Position numbers and translations under genes: made by a program | Origin: Oscillospiraceae bacterium | Lineage (GTDB): Bacteria; Bacillota_A; Clostridia; Oscillospirales; Ruminococcaceae | Length of the DNA stretch: 15,813 nt | NCBI GenBank assembly: GCA_900766795.1 | Contig: CAAFWX010000267.1 | Coordinates: 1-15,813, forward strand | Reading direction: 5' to 3' | Notes under the pieces: model-generated | Database searches by the model: none | Told to the model about the DNA's origin: nothing | What the model saw: the letters and a program-made list of their open reading frames with translations, nothing else | Shown here: positions 6,922 through 12,843 of the stretch, piece after piece | How positions within the stretch are numbered: position 1 is the first letter of the stretch | How the letters are laid out: every line of letters begins with the position of its first letter

Positions 6922-7877
6922 CCCACAGACTGGAGAATGACGTAAACCGACTGGTGGACAATATCATCGCGGATTATGATAATAAAAGGGATATCGACAT
7001 CGTTGAAACCTTTATGCCGCCGAACAAGGACGCTGTTGTCAAGGTGATATATCAGATACGCAGCATAATTTTCCCGGGATATTTCAAGAACGGAAGCTAT
7101 CGCATTTACACCGTGCGCAACAATCTGTCTATGCTGCTGGAAGATGTGCTTTACAATCTGAGCAAGCAGATTTCCATTGTGCTGAAATATCTGCCGGAGC
7201 ATTCCGGGAAAACGGAGGACGAGCTGCTGTCCGCTTCGGAACAGATAACTCTAAAATTTCTTGACCGTCTGACGGCGGTGCGGGAGCTTATCCAGACCGA
7301 TTTGCAGGCAGCTTTTGACGGCGACCCTGCAGCGTTCAACAAGCCCGAGATAATATTCTCTTATCCCGGTTTGTTCGCAATAATGGTGAATCGTATCGCG
7401 CACGAGCTGTATCTTCTGGGAGTTCCGCTGATACCGCGAATGATGACCGAATACGCCCATACGCAAACGGGAATTGATATACACCCGGGCGCGGTGCTTG
7501 GCAGGTATTTTTTCATCGACCACGGTACGGGAATTGTAATCGGCGAAACCTCGGTTATCGGCAATAACGTGAAGATATATCAGGGCGTGACAATCGGCGC
7601 GCTGTCAACCCGAGGCGGACAAAAGCTCGCCGGAAAGAAGCGCCACCCGACGATTGAAGATAATGTCACCATATACGCCGGAGCGTCCATTCTCGGCGGT
7701 CAAACAGTGATAGGTCATGATTCGGTCATCGGCGGAAATGCGTTTATCACCGTATCTATCCCAAGCAACACAAGGGTCAGCATAAAGAATCAGGAGCTTG
7801 AATACAAGACAGGGCGCAATGAACACAAAAGCACCTCAGAAGTCGTACAAAGCGACGAGTGGTATTATATAATCTGA
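6918..7877 (+). CDS. cysE: Serine O-acetyltransferase (CysE/EpsC type)
   Basis: This enzyme makes O-acetylserine from serine and acetyl-CoA, giving the carbon skeleton for cysteine. It has 319 residues: a long helical N-terminal part (about 1-175, including VIYQIRSIIFPGYF and IPRMMTEYAHTQTGIDI) as in the EpsC-type enzymes, then a left-handed beta-helix of hexapeptide repeats with the signatures IHPGAVLGRYFFIDHGTG, VIGETSVIGNNVKIYQGVTIGA and HPTIEDNVTIYAGASILGG. The active-site His lies in DHGTG. A ~20-residue polar tail ends in EWYYII rather than the Ile tail known to bind cysteine synthase in CysE; whether it has a partner is unknown. Its ATG overlaps the reductase stop by four bases. A serine acetyltransferase next to a Family 2A encapsulin is a known association and ties the operon to cysteine synthesis. 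Confidence 0.95.
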   Translation: MTHRLENDVNRLVDNIIADYDNKRDIDIVETFMPPNKDAVVKVIYQIRSIIFPGYFKNGSYRIYTVRNNLSMLLEDVLYNLSKQISIVLKYLPEHSGKTEDELLSASEQITLKFLDRLTAVRELIQTDLQAAFDGDPAAFNKPEIIFSYPGLFAIMVNRIAHELYLLGVPLIPRMMTEYAHTQTGIDIHPGAVLGRYFFIDHGTGIVIGETSVIGNNVKIYQGVTIGALSTRGGQKLAGKKRHPTIEDNVTIYAGASILGGQTVIGHDSVIGGNAFITVSIPSNTRVSIKNQELEYKTGRNEHKSTSEVVQSDEWYYII

Positions 7878-7888
7878 TAGTAAGGGTT

Positions 7889-7943
7889 GCCCACTTTCGG
7901 TCAGAAGGATTTTTCCTTCACCGACAGCGGGCTTTTTCTTTTT
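7889..7943 (+). terminator. Intrinsic terminator of the encapsulin/sulfur operon
   Basis: A long interrupted hairpin lies 11 bases after the cysE stop. GCCC (7889-7892) pairs with GGGC (7929-7932), TCGGT with ACCGA, and GAAGGA with TCCTTC around a TTTT loop. It is followed directly by TTTTTCTTTTT (7933-7943). This is a strong rho-independent signal and marks the end of the + strand operon. Confidence 0.85.
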
Positions 7944-7960
7944 CGAGCATATTCCTTTGC

Positions 7961-8000
7961 AAAAAAACAAGACCTCCGAAGAATTTCTCCGAAGGTCTTG
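7961..8000 (-). terminator. Intrinsic terminator of metNIQ
   Basis: On the - strand, CAAGACC and GGTCTTG arms (7968-8000, outer stem CAAGACCT/AGGTCTTG, with weaker pairing inside) are followed by TTTTTTT (plus-strand AAAAAAA at 7961-7967). It sits 25 bases after the metQ stop. Back to back with the terminator at 7889-7943, it separates two convergent operons. Confidence 0.82.
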
Positions 8001-8024
8001 AATATTTTGGGTGGAAAAAGCTTA

Positions 8025-8948
8025 TCAGAAGATTGCAATTACTGCGCCATTGTAGGTGTCGGCAATGTACTGCTTAACCGCGTCTGTCTTGAGAGCGTTG
8101 ATGAGCGCGGTTGTCTTTTCGGAATTTTCGTCGCCGTTTCTTACCGCGATTATGTTAGCGTAGGTCTGCGCAGCGGAGCCGGAAGCGTCCTCAACTGCCA
8201 GAGCATTGTTGATATCCAGACCTGCCGCAAGAGCGTAGTTTCCGTTGATTACGGCAAGAGAGCCTGCGTCGGAGTTGTTGAACTGCGCCGCAACGGTGTC
8301 AGCCTGAACAGTTGTAATCTTGTAGCCGTGGTCGTCAACAATGTCAAGCGTTGTAACGCCGTCAACCGCATTCGCGCCCTCGGGAAGCGTAATCAGCCCC
8401 TCCTGCGCGAGCAGAAGCAGCGCTCTGGTTTCGTTGCTGTCGTCTGCGGGGATAACAATGCTTGCGCCCTCGGCAACGTCAGACACGCTATCTACGCCGT
8501 TTCCGTAAAGTCCGAAAGGCTCATAGTGAATGAGAGCCGCGGAAACGAGGTCTGTGCCGTTTGCGGAATTGTAGCTGTTAAGGTAGGGAGTGTGCTGGAA
8601 GTAGTTTGCGTCAAGCTCTCCATCGGAAAGCGCCTTGTTGGGCAGCACATAATCATCGTAAATCGTAATCTGGAGGTCGTAGCCCTGCTCTGCGAGGGTG
8701 TCCTTTACAAACTCAAGAACCTCGCCGTGGGGCGTGGAGGTTGCGCCAACCTTGATTACAACCTTTTCGGCTGTGGTATCATCAGCGGCGGTATCGTTTG
8801 CAGCGCTGTTTTCTGCGGCGGTTGTGCCGGAAGCGGCGTTGCTGCCAGCGTTGTCGGAAGAGCTGCTGTTATTAGAGGCGCAGCCGGTAAATGCCAGCGC
8901 AGAAAGCGCGAGTGCGAGTACGGTTGAAGTTAAAGTCTTGATTTTCAT
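8025..8948 (-). CDS. metQ: Methionine ABC transporter substrate-binding lipoprotein MetQ
   Basis: This 307-residue lipoprotein captures methionine outside the membrane for the MetNI transporter. The signal peptide MKIKTLTSTVLALALSALAF ends in the lipobox FTGC, so Cys23 should be lipidated. A Ser/Asn/Ala-rich linker runs to about residue 60. The NlpA/MetQ domain follows: VIKVGATSTPHGEVLEFVK, LQITIYDDYVLPNKALSDGELDANYFQHTPYLN and IPADDSNETRALLLLAQEGLI are all typical. The ribosome site AAAGGAG stands before the ATG. It is the last gene of the operon, 141 bases after metI. Specificity for L-Met, D-Met or another sulfur amino acid cannot be read from sequence alone. Confidence 0.95.
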   Translation of the reverse strand: MKIKTLTSTVLALALSALAFTGCASNNSSSSDNAGSNAASGTTAAENSAANDTAADDTTAEKVVIKVGATSTPHGEVLEFVKDTLAEQGYDLQITIYDDYVLPNKALSDGELDANYFQHTPYLNSYNSANGTDLVSAALIHYEPFGLYGNGVDSVSDVAEGASIVIPADDSNETRALLLLAQEGLITLPEGANAVDGVTTLDIVDDHGYKITTVQADTVAAQFNNSDAGSLAVINGNYALAAGLDINNALAVEDASGSAAQTYANIIAVRNGDENSEKTTALINALKTDAVKQYIADTYNGAVIAIF

Positions 8949-9089
8949 AATAAAAATTCTCCTTTGAAATAATAGGTTTTTGTCGGTTGGTTGTCAGAAA
9001 GTGAAACATCGCATTGACATTCGTCCGAACCTATAATTCTGCCTTAAAAGGCGTTCAAGAAGATACAGCATAGTGTCACCTTTCCTTTT
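8949..9089 (-). other. metI-metQ intercistronic spacer with inverted repeats
   Basis: The spacer is long for this operon (metN-metI is 18 bases). It holds the exact inverted repeat ATAGGTT (8972-8978) / AACCTAT (9028-9034) and a small GCCTT/AAGGC hairpin (about 9041-9052). A weak - strand promoter-like pair (TTGAAC, 17 bases, TATAGG) overlaps these. It may adjust transcript stability or give extra metQ expression; neither is proven. Confidence 0.35.
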
Positions 9090-9767
9090 CTATTTTGTAA
9101 TGCGCTTGTCGGTCTTTCTGGCGATAAGGGTGCCTATCTCCTGAATAAGCTGAACAATTATCACCGTGAGCAATACGCATATCCAAACAATATTGTTGTT
9201 GAAACGCTGGTAGCCGTAGGTTATGGCAATCATACCAAGACCGCCGCCGCCGATTGTTCCCGCCATTGCGGAGTATCCGAGAATAGTTACCAGCGATATA
9301 ACAGCGCCCACCAGAAGCGAGGGTTTCGCCTCGGGAATAAGCACCTTGTACACAATTTTGAACGACGAGGTTCCCATTGCCTGCGCGGCTTCTATTACGC
9401 CGCTGTCGACCTCTTTTATCGAGGATTCCACCATTCTTGCAACGTATGGAACAGCCGCGATTATAAGCGTGACAATCATCGCCTTGTTGCCAAGGCTGGT
9501 GCCAACAATAAGCTTTGCGGCAGGCAGCACTGCAATCATGAGTATCACAAACGGAATGCTGCGGAAGATGTTTACCACAAATCCAAGAACCTTATTCAGC
9601 CACGCAAGCGGGCATATCCCGCCCTTATCCGTAATGCTTAGCAGAATACCCAGCGGCAGCCCGAACAGGTAGGAAAAAAAAGCGGAAATGAACGTCATAT
9701 AAATGGTTTCAAACACGCCAAGCTGCAATACGCCCTTGTCGATAAGCTGTGTAAGCAGGTCGTTCAT
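9090..9767 (-). CDS. metI: Methionine ABC transporter permease MetI
   Basis: This 225-residue inner-membrane permease forms the methionine channel as a dimer with MetN. It has about five hydrophobic segments, among them TIYMTFISAFFSYLFGLPLGILL, VNIFRSIPFVILMIAVLPAA, AMIVTLIIAAVPYVA, LVGAVISLVTILGYSAMAGTIG and IVWICVLLTVIIVQLI. The cytoplasmic coupling loop VIEAAQAMGTSSFKIVYKVLIPEA matches the EAA motif of MetI proteins. It starts 18 bases after metN behind AAGGAGG. Length and features are normal for the family. Confidence 0.95.
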   Translation of the reverse strand: MNDLLTQLIDKGVLQLGVFETIYMTFISAFFSYLFGLPLGILLSITDKGGICPLAWLNKVLGFVVNIFRSIPFVILMIAVLPAAKLIVGTSLGNKAMIVTLIIAAVPYVARMVESSIKEVDSGVIEAAQAMGTSSFKIVYKVLIPEAKPSLLVGAVISLVTILGYSAMAGTIGGGGLGMIAITYGYQRFNNNIVWICVLLTVIIVQLIQEIGTLIARKTDKRITK

Positions 9768-9785
9768 TGTAACATTCCTCCTTCC

Positions 9786-10763
9786 TTATATCTGCGAAAA
9801 CTGAATTGCGTTCGCGTTAAGATACGCGCTGATTTTCGCCGCGCTGTTTTCATCGTCGGGAAGTCCGAGGATAATCTGCCCGTATGCCTTGCCGTCAATG
9901 TCCTTTGTGTCGGCGTGGAGGATATTCACCGCAACGCCGCATTCCAGAATGAGGTTTGCGATAACAGGCTTAAACGAGTTTTCCCCGTTAAACACGATTC
10001 GCAGCTTTTGCCCGCCCGAGATTTCCTCAACCGACTTTGCCTCGGGCAAAACCAGCTTCTTTGCGATAGCCGACTTTGGCGCGGCAAAAACGTCGCGGAC
10101 GTTTCCGATTTCGGCAACGGTGCTTTGGTCAAGCACCGCAACCCTGTCGCAGATTTTGTCTATGACCTTCATCTCGTGGGTTATTACCACAATCGTAACC
10201 CCAAGGGTTTTGTTGATGTTTTTCAGAAGCTCCAGAATAGAGCTTGTCGTGTCGGGGTCAAGGGCGCTTGTCGCTTCGTCGCAGAGCAGATATTTCGTTT
10301 TCGCCGCAAGCGCTCTCGCGATAGCAACTCTCTGCTTTTGCCCGCCCGAAAGCTGCGAGGGATATGCCTTTGCCCTGTCCGAAAGCCCTACAAGCTCCAG
10401 CAGCTCCTCGGCTCGCTTTATCGCGTCGGATTTCTTAACTCCCGCTATTTCAAGCGGGTAGCAGATGTTCTTTATGACATTCCTCTGCGCCAGAAGATTG
10501 AAGCCCTGAAATATCATTCCGATGTTCTGTCTGACTTTCAGAAGCTCACTTTTTGAAAGCTCTCCCAAATCCTGCCCATCGATAATCACTTGACCCGAGG
10601 TTGGGCGCTCCAGATAATTTATACATCGGATAAGCGTGCTTTTCCCCGCGCCCGACAGACCGATTATTCCGAAGATTTCTCCGTCGTTGATGTTTATGTT
10701 AATATCTCTCAGAGCAGTTACTCCGTTCGGATATGTCTTACCGAGTTCCTTTATTTCTATCAT
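9786..10763 (-). CDS. metN: Methionine ABC transporter ATPase MetN
   Basis: This 325-residue ATPase drives methionine import. The nucleotide domain has Walker A GLSGAGKST (35-43), the Q-loop Gln86 in MIFQGFNLL, the signature LSGGQKQR (138-145), Walker B YLLCDEATSALD (158-169) and the switch His196 in VITHE. Residues ~245-325 form the C-terminal NIL domain (LRIVFNGENSFKPVIANL, AYGQIILGLP), which in MetN proteins binds methionine and inhibits transport when internal methionine is high. The ATG at 10763 is chosen because AGGAGG lies seven bases upstream; an upstream in-frame ATG at 10811 would put the leader terminator inside the gene. It is the first transporter gene and is preceded by the attenuator described separately. 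Confidence 0.96.
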   Translation of the reverse strand: MIEIKELGKTYPNGVTALRDINININDGEIFGIIGLSGAGKSTLIRCINYLERPTSGQVIIDGQDLGELSKSELLKVRQNIGMIFQGFNLLAQRNVIKNICYPLEIAGVKKSDAIKRAEELLELVGLSDRAKAYPSQLSGGQKQRVAIARALAAKTKYLLCDEATSALDPDTTSSILELLKNINKTLGVTIVVITHEMKVIDKICDRVAVLDQSTVAEIGNVRDVFAAPKSAIAKKLVLPEAKSVEEISGGQKLRIVFNGENSFKPVIANLILECGVAVNILHADTKDIDGKAYGQIILGLPDDENSAAKISAYLNANAIQFSQI

Positions 10764-10781
10764 GTTATTTCCTCCTGAAAT

Positions 10782-10809
10782 AAAAAACAGACACATCGCT
10801 GTGCCTGTC
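10782..10809 (-). terminator. Leader (attenuator) terminator upstream of metN
   Basis: On the - strand ACAGGCACA (10808-10800) pairs with TGTGTCTGT (10795-10787), all nine positions including one G-U, around a GCGA loop, and is followed by TTTTT. It lies between the leader peptide and the metN ribosome site, so it would stop transcription before the operon. The inner left arm GCACAGC (10804-10798) is also the exact complement of GCTGTGC (10855-10849) inside the leader-peptide gene, which gives a competing antiterminator. Confidence 0.85.
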
Positions 10810-10831
10810 ATAATTATCCGTTAAGAAATAA

Positions 10832-10903
10832 TCATAATCGAGCGATTAGCACAGCATGACCAGGATATTCGATTTTGCACATCATTCGCATTATCATAGT
10901 CAT
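10832..10903 (-). CDS. Met-rich leader peptide of the metNIQ attenuator
   Basis: A 23-codon gene lies in the metN leader behind AGGGAG, eight bases before its ATG. Codons 1, 3, 5, 7 and 8 are Met and codon 9 is Cys (start MTMIMRMMCK). The 3' part of the gene (codons 17-19) contains GCTGTGC, which can pair with the left arm of the terminator downstream. When Met-tRNA is scarce a ribosome would stall over the Met cluster, leave this segment free and let the antiterminator form. When Met-tRNA is plentiful it would run to the stop codon, about 15 bases past the segment, mask it and allow termination. The peptide itself probably has no other job. The layout is seen directly; regulation is inferred. 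Confidence 0.8.
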   Translation of the reverse strand: MTMIMRMMCKIEYPGHAVLIARL

Positions 10904-10935
10904 ACTGACCACTCCCTTTCGTTTGGTATGTGCAT

Positions 10936-10964
10936 ATTATATCACACAAAACCTATAATGTCAA
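10936..10964 (-). promoter_or_regulatory. metNIQ promoter
   Basis: On the - strand TTGACA (10964-10959) and TATAAT (10941-10936) are both perfect consensus and 17 bases apart. Transcription should start near 10929, about 25 bases before the leader-peptide ATG. A promoter this strong fits control after initiation by the attenuator. Confidence 0.9.
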
Positions 10965-10992
10965 TATGTATTATGTGATTTATGATGAAAAA

Positions 10993-11041
10993 TAGTTTCA
11001 ACATTATGGTTGTCAATTTGTGAACTTTGTCTTTGAAACTA
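10993..11041. repeat. 9-bp inverted repeat in gene-poor region
   Basis: TAGTTTCAA (10993-11001) and TTGAAACTA (11033-11041) are exact reverse complements with 31 bases between them. They lie upstream of the metN promoter and at the left edge of the decayed-gene region. No T-run follows, so it is not an obvious terminator. It could be an operator or a remnant end; nothing decides this. Confidence 0.35.
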
Positions 11042-11099
11042 ACCGGAAACTGAATTTCTGTATGAAAAAATCGGACATATTTTGCTGTCAGGAACCTCT

Positions 11100-11284
11100 G
11101 TTGGGCAATAAGCGAGCCAAGGTATTGACCAGAAAATGGAGCCGCTGCTTGGCACGGCAGGCACCGTTGTAGTGGGAGGTATCCTCTGGGGACTGTTGCA
11201 CGCGGAGCTGACGGTTGTCGGACACAACTTCGGCACAGAATATGACGGCTATCCCTACCTCGGTATTTTGATTACTGTTTTCTA
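11100..11284 (+). pseudogene. CPBP-family intramembrane protease remnant
   Basis: Only a piece of a CPBP (CAAX protease-like) membrane protease remains. In the frame starting at ATG 11136 I read EPLLGTAGTVVVGGILWGLL, then HAELTVVGHNFG and YDGYPYLGILI, which is the family's second conserved block (typically WGLWHAPL..GHN..YPG.P.LGI). Just upstream the frame has a TAA, and RYLTRKME-like residues appear only if one T and one A are restored, so frameshifts are present. The start of the gene and its EExxxR motif are missing, and family similarity ends near 11284, where recombinase-like sequence begins. It cannot make a working protease. Confidence 0.65.
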
Positions 11285-11285
11285 T

Positions 11286-11480
11286 ACTGACTTACGAATA
11301 CCGCCTTTTATGTAGATGACAGATTTAGTGGAACGAATTTACCGTCCCGATTTTATTCGTATAGTCATATGGTTGATGACGTAAAGGTGGGTCAAATCAG
11401 TACGATTATCACTAAAGACATTTCCAGTTTCAGATGTGACTACTCATGACCGGACAGTACTTAGAATGATTCACCAATAT
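11286..11480 (+). pseudogene. Large serine recombinase remnant
   Basis: Pieces of the catalytic domain of a TnpX-like serine recombinase are spread over all three frames. TNTAFYVDDRFSGTN reads at 11295-11339, YRPDFIRIV in a second frame at ~11341-11367, MVDDVKVGQISTIITKDISS (11370-11429) then FRCDY back in the first frame, and LMTGQYLE in another at ~11444-11467, followed by a stop. Restoring the frames gives the usual order of this family (VDDGFSGTNF..RPDF..M..DV..G.I.T.I.KD.SR.GRDYL). The expected RLGRDY arginine motif is altered to SFRCDY. The N-terminal serine motif and the long C-terminal part are missing. This is decayed mobile-element DNA abutting the CPBP remnant. Confidence 0.68.
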
Positions 11481-11592
11481 ACAATACAAAAGGCAAACCG
11501 TGAGATTGCCGAAAGGGAGAAATCATCACTCCGACAGCGCATTCCCAGCTCAAGAAGGACGCAAATATCACGGCGGAATGCCAAAAAGCAGA
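11481..11592. other. Gene-free stretch after the recombinase remnant
   Basis: No gene with a ribosome site is seen. Short open readings such as KANREIAEREKSSL and LKKDANITAECQKAERL occur in different frames and look like further decayed coding sequence, perhaps from the same element, but I cannot assign a family. The longest reading through here has no initiation signal. Confidence 0.4.
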
Positions 11593-11620
11593 AAGGCTGT
11601 GTAATCACTTACACAGCCTT
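11593..11620 (-). terminator. Hairpin terminator of the GH5 operon
   Basis: AAGGCTGTGTAA (11593-11604) and TTACACAGCCTT (11609-11620) are a perfect 12-bp inverted repeat around a 4-base loop. On the - strand the stem is followed by TCTGCTTTTT, an interrupted T-tract. It lies 84 bases after the stop of the second cellulase gene. The + strand side has no T-run, so the - strand is the likelier direction. Confidence 0.68.
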
Positions 11621-11703
11621 AGATTATTTCATAGCTTCTTTATTCGTCCCTCACTTTTGTTTGCACGAAAAAGCTTATCGTTGTCCGTCTCTGCGGCTTG
11701 GTT

Positions 11704-12843
11704 TTACTGCTTTGCGCTTTTCACCAGAGTCTTTATGTAATCGGGATACTTCCACTCAAGGGTGGTGCGGTTGATAAGTCCGTATTTCTCGTCGCCCGTG
11801 CCGTATGCGTTGTTGTCCCAGAGGAAAACGGGAATCCCGTATTTCGCAAACGCCGCAGGGAAATACTCCGCCCAGCGCAGCCTGTCCGAAAGGTTGTCCT
11901 TGTCGGTCGCGCCGCATTCGCCGATAATCGCGCCGATACCCTTGCTGATGAATTTCTCGTTGAGGGTGGAAGCAAGCCAATCTATCTCCTGCACACTGTT
12001 CCTGTCCGTTGATGAAAACTTCTTTGTTCCCCCGCCGTAGTTCATGGCAAAGTTGTAGGGCGTGTAGGCATGGATAGAAACGATAAGCCGGTCGTCGTCG
12101 GGAAGCTCAAAGCCGTTAAGCCCGCCCGCCGAAGCCGCATAGGTCGGTATCATAAGGCAGCGGTACTTGTTGTTGCCGCCTGTCGCGCGGACGGTTTTCA
12201 CGAAATCCGCGTTCAGCTTGTTGACAACCTTTCTGCCCTCGGCATCGCCGCCGTTCCATTCAACGTTTGTGCCTTTCTTTCGCGGCTCGTTCTGTCCCTC
12301 GAAAATAAGGCGCTCGTCATAGTCCTTGAAACGGGTCGCAACCTGCTTCCAAATCGCGCAAAGCTCCTTTGAAGCCTGCTTGTAGGTGGATTCGTAGGGG
12401 TCGTTGAAATCCTCGTGGTGAGCGTTCAGAATAACGTACATCCCGTTGTCGTAGGCGTAATCCACAACCTCCTGAACCCTGTCCATCCACTCGGCGTCAA
12501 TTGTGTAGTTTGTGCCCGAAACGTGCTTGTACCATGTGGTGGGAACGCGCACCGCGTTGAAGCCCGCTTTCTTTACCGCAAGGATAAGCTCCTCGGTGGT
12601 TTTGGGGTTGCCCCAGCTTGTTTCGGTGTCAAGCCCGCTGCCGCCCGTTGCGTCAAGGGAGTTTCCGAGATTCCAGCCGATGGAGATTTCCTCGCAAAGC
12701 TCCACGGGCGTTATGGTTTCGATTCTCGGGCGGTCAGCCTCTGCCGCGCCCGTTTTGTCGATAAGCTCCTGCGCAGAGCCGCCGCTGAACAGCGTGGAAA
12801 GCGCTGTAATAAGCGCCGTGAGTTTTCCTGCAAGTGTTGTCAT
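11704..12843 (-). CDS. GH5 endoglucanase (subfamily 4-like), second copy, no lipobox
   Basis: This 379-residue protein is a complete GH5 (beta/alpha)8 glycoside hydrolase, likely cutting beta-1,4-glucan or xyloglucan-type chains. It has ISIGWNLGNSLDATGGSGL (53-71), NAVRVPTTW, ILNAHHEDF (138-146), the acid/base Glu186 in FEGQNEPR, VSIHAYTPYNFAMNYGG, the nucleophile Glu309 in AIIGECGATD and PVFLWDNNAYG. Residues 1-24 (MTTLAGKLTALITALSTLFS then GGSAQ) could be a weak signal peptide cut after GSA, but there is no lipobox and no binding domain. The ATG at 12843 overlaps the stop of the upstream paralogue as ATGA, with AAAGGAG before it. A longer in-frame start at 12894 lies deep inside that gene and is rejected. 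The high similarity to the upstream gene shows a tandem duplication. Confidence 0.93.
   Translation of the reverse strand: MTTLAGKLTALITALSTLFSGGSAQELIDKTGAAEADRPRIETITPVELCEEISIGWNLGNSLDATGGSGLDTETSWGNPKTTEELILAVKKAGFNAVRVPTTWYKHVSGTNYTIDAEWMDRVQEVVDYAYDNGMYVILNAHHEDFNDPYESTYKQASKELCAIWKQVATRFKDYDERLIFEGQNEPRKKGTNVEWNGGDAEGRKVVNKLNADFVKTVRATGGNNKYRCLMIPTYAASAGGLNGFELPDDDRLIVSIHAYTPYNFAMNYGGGTKKFSSTDRNSVQEIDWLASTLNEKFISKGIGAIIGECGATDKDNLSDRLRWAEYFPAAFAKYGIPVFLWDNNAYGTGDEKYGLINRTTLEWKYPDYIKTLVKSAKQ

Noticed and set aside
7887..8927. Long + strand open frame opposite metQ
   Set aside because: It is the antisense of metQ; composition is Val/Cys-rich with no ribosome site or family features, while the - strand frame is a clear MetQ.
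10764..10935. SAM riboswitch or T-box before metN
   Set aside because: No T-box sequence (TGGNACCGCG-like) or S-box core is seen; all of the leader is explained by a Met-rich peptide and the antiterminator/terminator pair.
11039..11236. 65-residue - strand frame
   Set aside because: Antisense of the CPBP remnant, which has the recognisable WGLLHAE and GHNFG blocks on the + strand.
11436..11774. 112-residue + strand frame in the gene-poor region
   Set aside because: No ribosome site, spans the hairpin at 11593-11620 and runs into the antisense of the cellulase gene; best read as decayed recombinase DNA plus antisense.
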